A DNA stretch of 45,281 nt from Gaiellaceae bacterium. Lineage in GTDB: Bacteria; Actinomycetota; Thermoleophilia; Gaiellales; Gaiellaceae. Each line of letters opens with the position of its first letter. Positions within the stretch are counted from its first letter, which is position 1. The notes beneath the pieces are model-generated. The model searched no databases, was not told the origin of the DNA, and worked only from the letters and a program-made list of their open reading frames with translations. Both the position numbers and the translations under genes were made by a program. Of the stretch, positions 1 to 8,537 are shown one piece after another. The stretch lies in NCBI GenBank assembly GCA_030446625.1, contig JAUJMY010000021.1, positions 1-45,281 on the forward strand. Reading direction: 5' to 3'.

Positions 1-667
1 CCGCCGCGACGCCCATCCCGTCCCCCCGTCCCCGTTCGCGGATCAGGAACTGGAACCGCGACCACGCGCCCCCGCGCGCGTCGAACACCCGGTACACCTG
101 CCACTCGGTGAGCAGCGAGGCGTCGCGGCGCCGCGCCTCTGTCCAGTCCGCGAACTTCGGCAGGCGCCCGAGCTCGCCTGCGAGCGCCACCCCCTGCTCG
201 ACCGCGCGTTCGAGCCGCTCCTCCCCCACCGGCACGTCGAACCCTGCCTCCCGCAGCGCCTGCGTCAGCGAGCCGAACGTGTGCCAGTAGAGCGACTTCG
301 ACGGCAGCGAGCCGCGCCGTGCCTCGACATCCTTGGCCGTGGGCACACGCCCGAGCTCGTCGCCGAGCTCACGGAGCTGCTGGAGGAGCTCCTCACGCGT
401 CGCGAAGCGGCGCGGGAGCAGCCCCGCTTGGCGCTTGGCCGCGTTCCAGCTCCCGAAGTGCTCGATGACCGTCTGCGGATGCACGCGCGCGGCGGGATCG
501 GCCGCGAACTCCCTCATCGTCGGCGAGCGTCCGAGCCGCTGTGCGCAGTCGCGGAGCTCGTCGAGGATCTCCTCGTCGGTGTAGCGCTTCCTGATCCCGG
601 CTTGGAACGCCGCGAGCTGCGCGGGGTCGATCGCCTCCAGGGCGCGGAACGGCTTCTTCCGGGCCAC
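1..667 (-). CDS. Homing-endonuclease-associated repeat protein (3' end cut by window edge)
   Basis: The reading frame is open from a GTG at 667 to base 1, so the protein has at least 222 residues and its C-terminus is missing. It contains degenerate tandem units of the form LGR-P-(x)n-HFGSWNAAKRQAGL and LGRVPTAKDV...HTFGSLTQALREAGF, then a looser third unit starting LGRLPKF and ending GGAWSRFQFLI. This is the helical repeat found next to HNH or homing endonuclease domains, a putative DNA-binding module. No HNH nuclease motif is visible in the part seen; it may lie beyond the edge or be absent. The N-terminus is basic (MARKKPF). The gene runs in the same direction as the diguanylate cyclase gene, 57 bases downstream of it. 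The repeat assignment is firm by eye; cellular function is unknown. Confidence 0.75.
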   Translation of the reverse strand, partial: MARKKPFRALEAIDPAQLAAFQAGIRKRYTDEEILDELRDCAQRLGRSPTMREFAADPAARVHPQTVIEHFGSWNAAKRQAGLLPRRFATREELLQQLRELGDELGRVPTAKDVEARRGSLPSKSLYWHTFGSLTQALREAGFDVPVGEERLERAVEQGVALAGELGRLPKFADWTEARRRDASLLTEWQVYRVFDARGGAWSRFQFLIRERGRGDGMGVAA

Positions 668-724
668 AACAACAAGGATAGAGCAGATTGACGCGTCTGC
701 AAGTCCGCCCGAGCGGACGCGGCT

Positions 725-2005
725 CTACGAGGCGGCGAGCAGCTCGGCGCTGGCGCCGACGACGCGGTTCCGGCCCTGGAGCTTCGCGCGGTACACCGCG
801 AGGTCCGCCTGGTGGACGAGGTCGTTCGCGCCCGTTGCATCCTTCGGGAAGGCCGCGACGCCGATCGAGACGGTGGCGCGGATCGCCTCACGCGACGTCT
901 CGACGTCGTACGTACGCGCTGCCACCGCGCCGCGGATCCGCTCGGCGATCTCGAGGGCCTGCTCGGGCGGCGTCTCCGGGAGGAGGATGCTGAACTCCTC
1001 CCCGCCGAATCGCGCGGGCACGTCGTAGTGGCGGAGCTGCTGACGGAAGAGCTCCGCGATCCCCTTCAAGACGGCGTCGCCCGCGAGGTGGCCGTGGGTG
1101 TTGTTGATGTCCCGCAGGAGATCCAGGTCGGCCATGATCACCGACAGCGGGCGCCCGAACCGCGACGCCCGCCCGAGCTCGTCGGACAGCGCGCTCGCGA
1201 AGTAGCGCGCGTTGTAGAGGCCTGTCTTCGGATCGATGCGGGCCTCCGCCTGGAGCTGCGGCACGCTCAGCGAGCGATGCACGACGAGGAGCGGCGCGAT
1301 CGCGATCGGGATCAGCCACGGGTTCGCCGTCCAGAAGGTGGCGAGCGCGACGCCGAGCGTCGTCAAGACGAGGTCGACCGAGATGCTGTCACCGCTGAAG
1401 AGACCGGTCTCGCGGAACGAGCGGCCGCGGCTGAAGTGCAGCATCAGCGCGAGCAGCGTGTGGTTGAGGCCGACGAACGTCACGCATGCCGCCACGCCTG
1501 CCGCCGCGGTGACGACGTCCTCGCTGCCGAACAGTGACTCCACGGTGCGGACGGCGTGGAACGCGGCCGCGGCGGCGAGCGTGTTCAGCGTGTAGTTGCA
1601 GATGTTGAAGCCCTGGATGTACCAGCGGTAGCGCTCCTTCAGCCACTCCGGGATGTTGACCAGGATCCCGATCAGCACGAGCAGCTCCGGCGGAAGCAGG
1701 AGCGCCGCCGCGATCAGGAAGACGACGGACGTGTGGTACGACTGGTTCGGCGGCGCGTGGACGACGAAGAGGTGCGCGATCGCGGCCGCGAGGCCGAGGA
1801 CGCCGAAGGTGAACCACGCGTCGCCGTCCAGGCCCGCGCCGCGGGAGAGGCTCTCGAGGAACGGCGCCGTCACCGCCAGCGCGGTTCCGAAGACGATCAG
1901 CAGGAGGATGCGTGCGGCGCGCGGCTCGGAGCGAAACCCCGCGCGGCGGCCGGCGCCGCGCTCGACCGGCGCCTCGACGTGGTTGTCGCTCGGAATCGAC
2001 GTCAT
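725..2005 (-). CDS. Membrane-bound GGDEF diguanylate cyclase
   Basis: 426 residues from the ATG at 2005. The frame stays open further upstream, but that stretch is Arg/Gly-rich non-coding-like sequence and would run into the divergent murT gene. Residues 30-245 are a run of hydrophobic segments (about six to eight membrane helices) of no family I can name. Residues 255-425 form a GGDEF domain. The active-site loop reads GGEEF at 334-338. RHYD at 325-328 fits the RxxD inhibitory site, with the same spacing as in PleD. It should therefore make cyclic di-GMP from two GTP and be product-inhibited. No EAL or HD-GYP domain is present. The membrane part is probably the sensor; its signal is unknown. 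Confidence 0.9.
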   Translation of the reverse strand: MTSIPSDNHVEAPVERGAGRRAGFRSEPRAARILLLIVFGTALAVTAPFLESLSRGAGLDGDAWFTFGVLGLAAAIAHLFVVHAPPNQSYHTSVVFLIAAALLLPPELLVLIGILVNIPEWLKERYRWYIQGFNICNYTLNTLAAAAAFHAVRTVESLFGSEDVVTAAAGVAACVTFVGLNHTLLALMLHFSRGRSFRETGLFSGDSISVDLVLTTLGVALATFWTANPWLIPIAIAPLLVVHRSLSVPQLQAEARIDPKTGLYNARYFASALSDELGRASRFGRPLSVIMADLDLLRDINNTHGHLAGDAVLKGIAELFRQQLRHYDVPARFGGEEFSILLPETPPEQALEIAERIRGAVAARTYDVETSREAIRATVSIGVAAFPKDATGANDLVHQADLAVYRAKLQGRNRVVGASAELLAAS

Positions 2006-2148
2006 GCCGCAGTGACGGAGTCGCGGGCACCGCGTCTCCGCGCCTCCGGAGCGGATTGTCGAGGCGCGCGCCTGCCGAGGCATCCCCCGTTCGAGGTACG
2101 GCCCGCACAATCCCCCCAAAGGGGCACCCCGGCCACTACGCTCGCCGC

Positions 2149-3525
2149 GTGAGCCCGCGGATCCCGCTCGGCCTCGAGGTCGCAGCCGCGCGCGCCGCCG
2201 CGGGCCTCTCGCGCCTCGCGCGGCGCGGGGGCGGGACGACGATCCCCGGCAAGCTGCTCTGGAAGCTCGACCCGGGCGCAATCGACCACCTCGCAGCGCG
2301 CCTGCCGCGGGGCGCGGCGCTGATCTCCGCCACGAACGGCAAGACGACGACCGCGGCGATGGTGGCCGCGATCCTCGGCGGTCGGTACCGCCTGGCGCAC
2401 AACAGCTCGGGCGCGAACCTCGTGTCCGGCGTCGCCTCGACGCTCCTCGCCGCGCGCGGTGCCGAGCTTGGGCTGTTCGAGGTGGACGAGGGAGCGCTGC
2501 CGGAGGTCGTGCGCCGCGTCCGCCCGCGCGCGATCTGCCTCGGCAACCTCTTCCGCGACCAGCTCGACCGCTACGGCGAGCTCGAGCGGGTCGCGGATCG
2601 CTGGCGTGCCGCCGTCACGGCGGTCGGGCCTGAGACGACGCTCGTCGTCAACGCGGACGACCCGCAGGTCGGCGACGTGGGCCGCATCGCCGTGCAGGCC
2701 GTCGCGTTCGGCCTCGACGACATCCGGCATGCGCAGCCCGCGTTGCAGCACGCCGCCGACTCGAAGTGGTGCGTCGCGTGCGGCACGCCGTACCGCTACG
2801 CGGCGGCGTACGTGGGGCACCTCGGCGACTACCGCTGTCCCTCCTGCGGCCACGCGCGCCCGCCGCTCGACGTCGCCGCGCGCGAGATCGAGCTGGACGG
2901 CCTCGAGGGCACGCGCTTCGCGCTCGTCGCCGGCGGCGAGACGCGCCGGATCGAGCTCCGGCTTCCCGGGCTCTACAACGTCTACAACGCGCTCGCCGCG
3001 AGCGCGCTTGCGCTCACGCTCGGCGCGACGCTCGCCGACGTGCAGGAGGGGCTCGGGCGGTTCACGGCCGCGTTCGGCCGGTTCGAGCGGATCGCGATCG
3101 GCGACCGACGCCTGCTCGTCCTCCTGATCAAGAATCCCGCGGGAGCGAACGAGGCCGTGCGGACCCTCGTCGCGGGCGGCGCGCCGCGCGTCGCGGTGAT
3201 CGCGCTGAACGACGCCATCGCGGACGGCCAGGACGTCTCGTGGATCTGGGACGTCGACTTCGAGCCGCTGCTCGCCGGGCTCGAGCACGTCGTGGCGACC
3301 GGAAGCCGTGCCGCCGAGCTCGCGCTCAGGTTCAAGTACGGCGGGCTCGACGAGGGTGCGGTCGAGGTCGTGCCCGGACTCGAGCGAGCGCTCGACCGCG
3401 GTCTCGAGCTGACGCCTTCGCAGGGCGAGCTCGTCGTGCTGCCCACCTACACCGCGATGCTCGCGTTGCGCAAGATCGTCGCCGAGCGCGGATTCGTGCG
3501 GCAGTACTGGGAGCGCGCGGCGTGA
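2149..3525 (+). CDS. murT: Lipid II isoglutaminyl synthase, MurT subunit
   Basis: 458 residues from the GTG at 2149; the family N-terminus begins about here. It is a Mur-ligase fold protein. The ATP-binding motif ATNGKTTT is at residues 61-68, the central domain carries a four-cysteine zinc ribbon (C208, C211, C230, C233) and a DUF1727-type C-terminal domain follows. MurT activates the D-Glu carboxylate of lipid II, and GatD supplies ammonia from glutamine, giving D-isoglutamine in the peptidoglycan stem. The stop codon overlaps the GTG start of gatD (GTGA at 3522-3525), so the two subunits are probably translationally coupled. The enzyme acts at the cytoplasmic face of the membrane. Confidence 0.93.
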   Translation: MSPRIPLGLEVAAARAAAGLSRLARRGGGTTIPGKLLWKLDPGAIDHLAARLPRGAALISATNGKTTTAAMVAAILGGRYRLAHNSSGANLVSGVASTLLAARGAELGLFEVDEGALPEVVRRVRPRAICLGNLFRDQLDRYGELERVADRWRAAVTAVGPETTLVVNADDPQVGDVGRIAVQAVAFGLDDIRHAQPALQHAADSKWCVACGTPYRYAAAYVGHLGDYRCPSCGHARPPLDVAAREIELDGLEGTRFALVAGGETRRIELRLPGLYNVYNALAASALALTLGATLADVQEGLGRFTAAFGRFERIAIGDRRLLVLLIKNPAGANEAVRTLVAGGAPRVAVIALNDAIADGQDVSWIWDVDFEPLLAGLEHVVATGSRAAELALRFKYGGLDEGAVEVVPGLERALDRGLELTPSQGELVVLPTYTAMLALRKIVAERGFVRQYWERAA

Positions 3526-4268
3526 AGCTCGTCGTCGGGCACCTCTATCCGGACTACCTCAACATCTACGCCGACCGCGGGAACATCGCCGTCCTCGCGC
3601 GCCGCGCCGCGTGGCGGGGGCACGAGCTGGAAGTGCGGCCGCTCAGCGTCGGCGACGAGATCCCGCGCGAGGGTGTCGACATCTTCTACGTCGGAGGCGG
3701 GCAGGACCGCGAGCAGGCGCTCGTCGCGCCGGACTTCGCGGCGAAGGGCGGCGCGTTGCGAGTCGCGCTCGACCGCGGCGCTGCGCTACTCGCCGTCTGC
3801 GGCGGCTACCAGCTGCTCGGCCGCTTCTACCGCGACACGAACGGCGTCGAGCAGCCGGGCCTCGGCCTCTTCGCGCACGAGACGGTGGCGGGCGAGACGC
3901 GAATGATCGGCGACGTGCTGCTCGAGTGCGAGCTCGAGCCAGGCGAGCGCCGGACGCTCGCCGGCTTCGAGAATCACGCGGGGCGAACGCGGCTCGACCC
4001 GGGCGCGACGCCGCTCGGGCGCGTCGTCGCCGGGTTCGGCAACGACGGCGAGAGCGGCTACGAGGGGTGCCGTCTCGGGCTGGCGCTGGGGACGTACCTG
4101 CACGGGCCGCTGCTGCCGCGGAACCCGTGGCTCGCCGACTGGCTGCTGGCGAGGGCCCTCGAGCGGCGTGGCGAGTCGCCCGACCTCGCGCCGCTCCCGG
4201 ACGACCTCGAGCGCGAGGCACACGAGGTCGCCGCGCGGCGCGCGCACGAGCGCGGCGGCCGGGCGTAG
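3522..4268 (+). CDS. gatD: Lipid II isoglutaminyl synthase, glutamine amidotransferase subunit GatD
   Basis: 248 residues, class I glutamine amidotransferase of the CobB/CobQ type. The nucleophile is C93 in the motif LLAVCGGYQLLG, and the catalytic His is H194 in GTYLHGPLL. Both are close to the positions known for the Staphylococcus enzyme (Cys94, His189). It hydrolyses glutamine and passes ammonia to MurT. It starts with GTG inside the murT stop (GTGA overlap). The C-terminal tail after about residue 215 is charged and Arg-rich. A short G/C hairpin near 4289-4303 lies downstream but has no T-run, so I do not call a terminator. Confidence 0.93.
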   Translation: MKLVVGHLYPDYLNIYADRGNIAVLARRAAWRGHELEVRPLSVGDEIPREGVDIFYVGGGQDREQALVAPDFAAKGGALRVALDRGAALLAVCGGYQLLGRFYRDTNGVEQPGLGLFAHETVAGETRMIGDVLLECELEPGERRTLAGFENHAGRTRLDPGATPLGRVVAGFGNDGESGYEGCRLGLALGTYLHGPLLPRNPWLADWLLARALERRGESPDLAPLPDDLEREAHEVAARRAHERGGRA

Positions 4269-4386
4269 CCGCCGCGAAAGACGTCTCTTCCCCTCGGGGG
4301 AACGAGCTCCCCATCGGACACGCTAGCCAGGATTGGCGCGCGAGCTTGTGCCGCGGGGGTGTCGAAACTGTGAACGCGTGCGGCGG

Positions 4387-4851
4387 CTACGGCGCCCACA
4401 GGGCGCCGAGGTACACGACCGGGTCGCCCGGCTGCCAGCGGCGCAGGAAGCGCTGGATCGGCGGGTGGAGGACGACCGCATCGAGCTCGTGGGCGCCGAA
4501 GAGTCGGTGGCCGCGAACGGCGGCGTCCTGGGACGTCACCGCCTCGAGCGACACCTCCGGCAGGTCGCCGGCGAAGATGATGTGGACGACGTGCTTCGCG
4601 GCGAAGCTGCGCTCGGGCGCGATCGAGTCGACGATCGCGACGGGCCCCTCGACGGGCAGCTCCTCGCCGTCGCCGAAGACGCCGACCTCCTCGACAAGCT
4701 CGCGCTGAAGCGCGTCGACGAGGCTCTCGCCCGAGTTCACGCCGCCGCCCGGGAGCAGCCAGTGCTCGCGGCCGCCCTTCTCGTGCCGGCAGAGCAGGAT
4801 CCGGCCCCGCCAGCGCAAGATCGCCGACACGCGGATCCGCGGCTCGCCCAT
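4387..4851 (-). CDS. NUDIX hydrolase
   Basis: 154 residues from the ATG at 4851. A complete Nudix box lies at residues 36-58: G-x5-E42-x7-R50-E51-L-V-E54-E55-V-G57-V. This marks a Mg-dependent hydrolase of nucleoside diphosphates linked to another moiety. The exact substrate cannot be read from the sequence. The start overlaps the dUTPase stop by one base (TGATG), so it is the last gene of an hflX-dut-nudix unit. The pairing suggests a role in cleaning the nucleotide pool, which is inference from context. Confidence 0.88.
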   Translation of the reverse strand: MGEPRIRVSAILRWRGRILLCRHEKGGREHWLLPGGGVNSGESLVDALQRELVEEVGVFGDGEELPVEGPVAIVDSIAPERSFAAKHVVHIIFAGDLPEVSLEAVTSQDAAVRGHRLFGAHELDAVVLHPPIQRFLRRWQPGDPVVYLGALWAP

Positions 4852-5285
4852 CAGGTTCGGGACGAGCCGAAGCCGCGAACGCCGCGCTCGCTCTCGGGTA
4901 GCTCGTCCACCTCCGCGAGCGTCAGCCCCGGGACGGGTAGGACGACGAGCTGGGCGATGCGCATACCCGGCTCCACGGCGAACGGCTCGCGGGCGTCGGT
5001 GTTGAGCAAGACGACGCGCAGCTCGCCTCGATACCCGGAGTCGACGAGCCCGGGCGCGTTGACGACCGTGATCCCGTGCCGCGCGGCAAGCCCCGACCGC
5101 GGCTGCACGAAGCCCGCGTAGCCGTCGGGGATCGCGACCGCGACGCCGGTGCCGACGAGCGCCCTCTCCCCCGGCCCGAGCGTGACCGCCTCGCAGGAAG
5201 CGAGGTCGAGGCCCCCATCTCCTTCGTACGCCCGCGTCGGCAGCACCGCCTCGGGGCGCAGCCGCCGGACGGGGAGCTCCATCAC
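4851..5285 (-). CDS. dut: dUTP diphosphatase (trimeric dUTPase)
   Basis: 144 residues from the GTG at 5285, which overlaps the hflX stop as GTGA; an ATG one codon later at 5282 is equally possible. The five dUTPase motifs can be followed: an early GDGGLDL segment, then PRSGLAARHGI, then VVNAPGLVDSGYRGEL with the catalytic Asp, then EPGMRIAQLVV, and the C-terminal RGVRGFGSS arm that closes the site. The enzyme converts dUTP to dUMP and pyrophosphate. This keeps uracil out of DNA and supplies dUMP for thymidylate synthesis. Length is normal for a trimeric enzyme. Confidence 0.93.
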   Translation of the reverse strand: MMELPVRRLRPEAVLPTRAYEGDGGLDLASCEAVTLGPGERALVGTGVAVAIPDGYAGFVQPRSGLAARHGITVVNAPGLVDSGYRGELRVVLLNTDAREPFAVEPGMRIAQLVVLPVPGLTLAEVDELPESERGVRGFGSSRT

Positions 5286-6589
5286 CGCGTCTGTGCCCGC
5301 TCCGTGCGCGCCTCGGCGACGAGGTACGCGGCAAAGCGCCGCAGCTCGGCGCGCGGCAGCCGCGCGCGCACGAGCACCCCGTCCTCCTGGTCGACGCGCT
5401 CGTCGATCGGAGCACCGAGGGCGTACAGCTCCGCGAGCTTCCCCCCCTCCTCGTACGGCAGCAGCAGGCGCACCGCCTCGAACCGGTCCGCGAAGCGCGC
5501 CGCGATCCGCTCGCGCAGCTCCTCCACGCCCTCGCCGGTCAGCGCAGACACCTGGAGCGCGCCCGGGTACCGGTTCTCGAGCCTGCGGCGCCGGAGCGGG
5601 TCGGCCGCGTCGATTTTGTTCAGGACGATCTCGAGCGGGAGCGAGTCGGCACCGATCGCGTGCAGCACCGTCTCCACCGCCGCCCGCATCGCGTCGAGCC
5701 GATCGTCGGGCGCCGACGCGTCCAGCACGTGCAGGACGAGGTCCGCGACGAGCGTCTCCTCGAGCGTCGCGGCGAAGCCGGCTACGAGCTGCGTCGGGAG
5801 CCGCCGGACGAAGCCGACGGTGTCGGTGACGAGGTAGCGCCGCCCGTCGTGCTCGAAGCCGCGCGTCGTCGGGTCGAGCGTCTCGAACAGGCGGTCGTGG
5901 ACGGACACGTCCGCATCCGTGAGCGCGTTCAGGAGCGTCGATTTGCCGACGTTCGTGTAACCCGCGAGGGCGACGGTCGGCGTTTGCGTGCGCCGCCGCT
6001 CCTTCCGTCGCGTCTCCCGCTGACGCGTCAGCTCGGCCAGGCGCCGCCTGAGCAGACCGATGCGCCGACGGGCGATGCGCCGGTCGGTCTCGAGCTGGGT
6101 CTCGCCGGGTCCGCGTGTCCCGACGCCGCCCCCGAGCCGCTCGAGGTGCTGCCAGAGGCCGCGCATGCGGGGCAGGTTGTACTCGAGCTGGGCGACCTCG
6201 ACCTGGAGCTTGCCCTCGGCGCTCAGGGCGTGTTGCGCGAACACGTCGAGGATCAGCTGCGTGCGGTCGACCACACGCGCGGAGAGCGCGTTCTCGAGCG
6301 CCCGCTGCTGCGTCGGCGAGAGCTCGTCGTCGACCAGCAGCACCTCTCCGCCGACCGCAGCGTACGCCGCCTTCAGCTCCTCCAGCTTCCCCTTCCCGAC
6401 GTATGTGCGCGGATCCGGCTGCGGTCGGTGCTGAACGAGCTCCGCGACCGGCTCGACCCTCGCCGTCCGCGCCAGCTCCTTCAGCTCCGCCAGCTCCTCG
6501 TCCGGCTCCGCACCCGACGCGAGCACCGCGAGGACGAATCCGCGCTCCGCCTCGGCTCCCGGAGCCGGATCAGGTTGGCGATGAGTCAC
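5282..6589 (-). CDS. hflX: Ribosome-associated GTPase HflX
   Basis: 435 residues. The N-terminal HflX domain (including RTYVGKGKLEEL and VDDELSPTQQRALE) is followed by a coiled-coil Arg-rich linker near residues 170-205 (ETQLETDRRIARRRI). The GTPase domain then shows G1 GYTNVGKST, G3 DTVGF and G4 NKID. A short C-terminal domain follows. HflX binds the ribosome and helps split or rescue stalled or stressed 70S particles. It is the first gene of a minus-strand unit with dut and the NUDIX gene. About 40 bases separate it from the divergent aminotransferase gene. Confidence 0.95.
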   Translation of the reverse strand: MTHRQPDPAPGAEAERGFVLAVLASGAEPDEELAELKELARTARVEPVAELVQHRPQPDPRTYVGKGKLEELKAAYAAVGGEVLLVDDELSPTQQRALENALSARVVDRTQLILDVFAQHALSAEGKLQVEVAQLEYNLPRMRGLWQHLERLGGGVGTRGPGETQLETDRRIARRRIGLLRRRLAELTRQRETRRKERRRTQTPTVALAGYTNVGKSTLLNALTDADVSVHDRLFETLDPTTRGFEHDGRRYLVTDTVGFVRRLPTQLVAGFAATLEETLVADLVLHVLDASAPDDRLDAMRAAVETVLHAIGADSLPLEIVLNKIDAADPLRRRRLENRYPGALQVSALTGEGVEELRERIAARFADRFEAVRLLLPYEEGGKLAELYALGAPIDERVDQEDGVLVRARLPRAELRRFAAYLVAEARTERAQTR

Positions 6590-6630
6590 GCGCCGATTAT
6601 GCCGCGCGCACGGCGATAAGCTGCGCGCCC

Positions 6631-7779
6631 GTGCGCCTCTCGCCCGTCGTCAGCGGCCTCGGCACGTACCCGTTCGTGCGCCTCGACGACGCGAAGCGGC
6701 GGGCGCTCGAGCGCGGGCTCGAGCTGATCGACTTCGGGCTCGGCGACCCGCGCGAGCCGACGCCCGAGTTCATCCAGCGCGCGCTCGCGGATGCGCTCCC
6801 AAGGACGTCGGGATATCCGCGCGCGCCCGGCCTGCCGGAGCTGAGGCAGGCGGTGGCGCGCTGGTGCCGGCGCCGGTTCGGTGCCTCGATCGACCCCGAG
6901 CGCGAAGTCATTCCGACGTACGGCAGCAAGGAGGCGATCTTCGGCCTGGCGCAGGTGGTCGGCGGCTCGGCGGGCGAGCGGGATGTCGTCGTCGTGACGC
7001 AGCCGGGATATCCGGTGCCCGAGCGCGGCGCGCTCGTCGCGGGCGCGCGCCCGCTCGCGCTCCCGCTGCGAGAGGACGACGCGTTTCTGCCCGACTTCGA
7101 CGCGATCGCCGACGACACGTGGCGCCGTGTCGCGATCGTCTGGCTGAACTACCCGAACAACCCGACGGGCGCGACGGCGCCGCTGGAGCTGTACGAGCGC
7201 GCGGCAGAGCTGGCGCGCACCCACGACTTCGTGCTCGCCTCGGACGAGGCCTACAGCGAGCTGTGGTTCGACGAGCCGCCGGCGTCCGCGCTCCAGCTCG
7301 CGGATATGACGAACGTGATCGTCTTCAACACGCTCAGCAAGCGCTCGTCGATGACGGGCTATCGCTCCGGGTTCGCAGCCGGCGACGCCGCGCTGATCGC
7401 CGCGCTGCGAGCGTTCCGTCCGAACGCCGGCACGGTCCCGCAGGAGTTCGTCCAGCACGCGTCCGTGGCCGCTTGGGACGACGAGGAGCACGTCGAACGG
7501 ACGCGCGAGAGCTACGCGCGCAAGCGCGAGCTCCTGCTGGACGTACTCATGCGCCGCGGCATCCGCGTCGCGGGCGGGAGCGCGACCATGTACCTCTGGG
7601 TCGAGACGCCGGGCGGCGAAAGCTCCGAGGCGTTCGCCGAGCGCCTGCTCGAGCACGGCATCGTCGTCTCGCCGGGGTCGTACTTCGGCGAGGCCGGCGA
7701 GGGGTACGTCCGCGTGGCGCTCGTGCCGACGCTGGACGAGTGCCGACGCGCCGTCGCGATCCTGGAGGACGTGCTCTGA
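6631..7779 (+). CDS. dapC: PLP-dependent aminotransferase, probable succinyldiaminopimelate aminotransferase
   Basis: 382 residues from the GTG at 6631. Fold-type I, class I/II aminotransferase. The PLP-binding lysine is K237 in NTLSKRSSMTGYRSG. WLNYPNNPTGA and SDEAYSEL are the usual substrate and PLP-anchoring segments. Its gene overlaps dapD, which makes the DAP/lysine transaminase (DapC) role likely. The family alone would also allow another amino acid. DapC turns N-succinyl-2-amino-6-oxopimelate into N-succinyl-LL-DAP. Translation of dapD seems coupled to this gene (CTGA overlap). Confidence 0.82.
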   Translation: MRLSPVVSGLGTYPFVRLDDAKRRALERGLELIDFGLGDPREPTPEFIQRALADALPRTSGYPRAPGLPELRQAVARWCRRRFGASIDPEREVIPTYGSKEAIFGLAQVVGGSAGERDVVVVTQPGYPVPERGALVAGARPLALPLREDDAFLPDFDAIADDTWRRVAIVWLNYPNNPTGATAPLELYERAAELARTHDFVLASDEAYSELWFDEPPASALQLADMTNVIVFNTLSKRSSMTGYRSGFAAGDAALIAALRAFRPNAGTVPQEFVQHASVAAWDDEEHVERTRESYARKRELLLDVLMRRGIRVAGGSATMYLWVETPGGESSEAFAERLLEHGIVVSPGSYFGEAGEGYVRVALVPTLDECRRAVAILEDVL

Positions 7780-8537
7780 GTAAGCTCGCACCAGAGCGGG
7801 TCGAGGAGGTGATCGGAGCGCTCGACCGTGGCGAGCTCCGCGTCGCCGAGCCGGTGGACGGAGAGTGGCGCGTCAACGAGGAGGCACAGCAGGCGATCCT
7901 CGCGTACTTCCGACTGCGCCGGATGGAGCCGGCGGAGGTGGGGCCGTTCGAGTACCACGACAAGATTCCGCTCAAGCGCGGCTACGAGCAACTCGGCGTG
8001 CGCGTGGTCCCGCCCGGTGTCGCGCGCTACGGCGCGTACCTCGCGCGGGGCGTCGTGCTGATGCCGAGCTACGTGAACATCGGCGCGTGGGTGGGCGCGA
8101 ACACGATGGTGGACACGTGGGCGACGGTCGGATCGGGCGCGCAGATCGGCGCGAACGTCCACCTCGCGGGGGGCGTCGGCATCGGCGGCGTGCTCGAGCC
8201 CGCAGGCGCGCGACCGGTGATCGTCGAGGACGGCGCCTTCCTCGGCTCGCGCTGCATCGTCACGGAGGGCGTCCACGTCGGCGCGGGTGCCGTCCTCGCG
8301 CCGAACGTCTCGCTCACGGCGTCCGTGCCGATCATCGACGTCCGCGGCCCGGAGCCCGTCGAGCACCGCGGACACGTGCCGCCGCGTTCGGTCGTCGTTC
8401 CGGGAACACGGCCGAAGGAATACCCGGCGGGGACGTTCCAGCTCGCGTGCGCGCTGATCGTCGGCGAGCGGCGCGAGTCGACGGATCTGCGCACGAGCCT
8501 GAACGACGCGCTGCGCGAGTTCGAGATCGGCGCCTAG
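7776..8537 (+). CDS. dapD: 2,3,4,5-tetrahydropyridine-2,6-dicarboxylate N-succinyltransferase
   Basis: 253 residues if read from CTG at 7776. The N-terminal helical part (VIGALDRGELRVAEPVDGEW) matches the E. coli DapD start region. A left-handed beta-helix of hexapeptide repeats follows, about residues 85-190, including NIGAWVGANTMVDTWATVG and HLAGGVGIGGVLEP. It transfers succinyl from succinyl-CoA to tetrahydrodipicolinate in DAP synthesis. Start choice: a GGAGG at 7764-7768 sits seven bases before the CTG, which overlaps the upstream TGA. The next in-frame start, GTG at 7809, has no space for a ribosome site and cuts the conserved N-terminus. CTG is therefore preferred but unproven. Confidence 0.88.
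   Translation: MSKLAPERVEEVIGALDRGELRVAEPVDGEWRVNEEAQQAILAYFRLRRMEPAEVGPFEYHDKIPLKRGYEQLGVRVVPPGVARYGAYLARGVVLMPSYVNIGAWVGANTMVDTWATVGSGAQIGANVHLAGGVGIGGVLEPAGARPVIVEDGAFLGSRCIVTEGVHVGAGAVLAPNVSLTASVPIIDVRGPEPVEHRGHVPPRSVVVPGTRPKEYPAGTFQLACALIVGERRESTDLRTSLNDALREFEIGA

Noticed and set aside
4280..4310. TTCCCC-TCG-GGGGAA as a terminator after gatD
   Set aside because: The stem is only six base pairs and no T-run follows on either strand. The murT-gatD unit is convergent with the NUDIX gene, so a terminator is expected, but this evidence is too thin.
7809..8537. GTG start for dapD at 7809
   Set aside because: GAGGAGG runs directly into the GTG with no spacing, and the conserved N-terminal residues before it would be lost.
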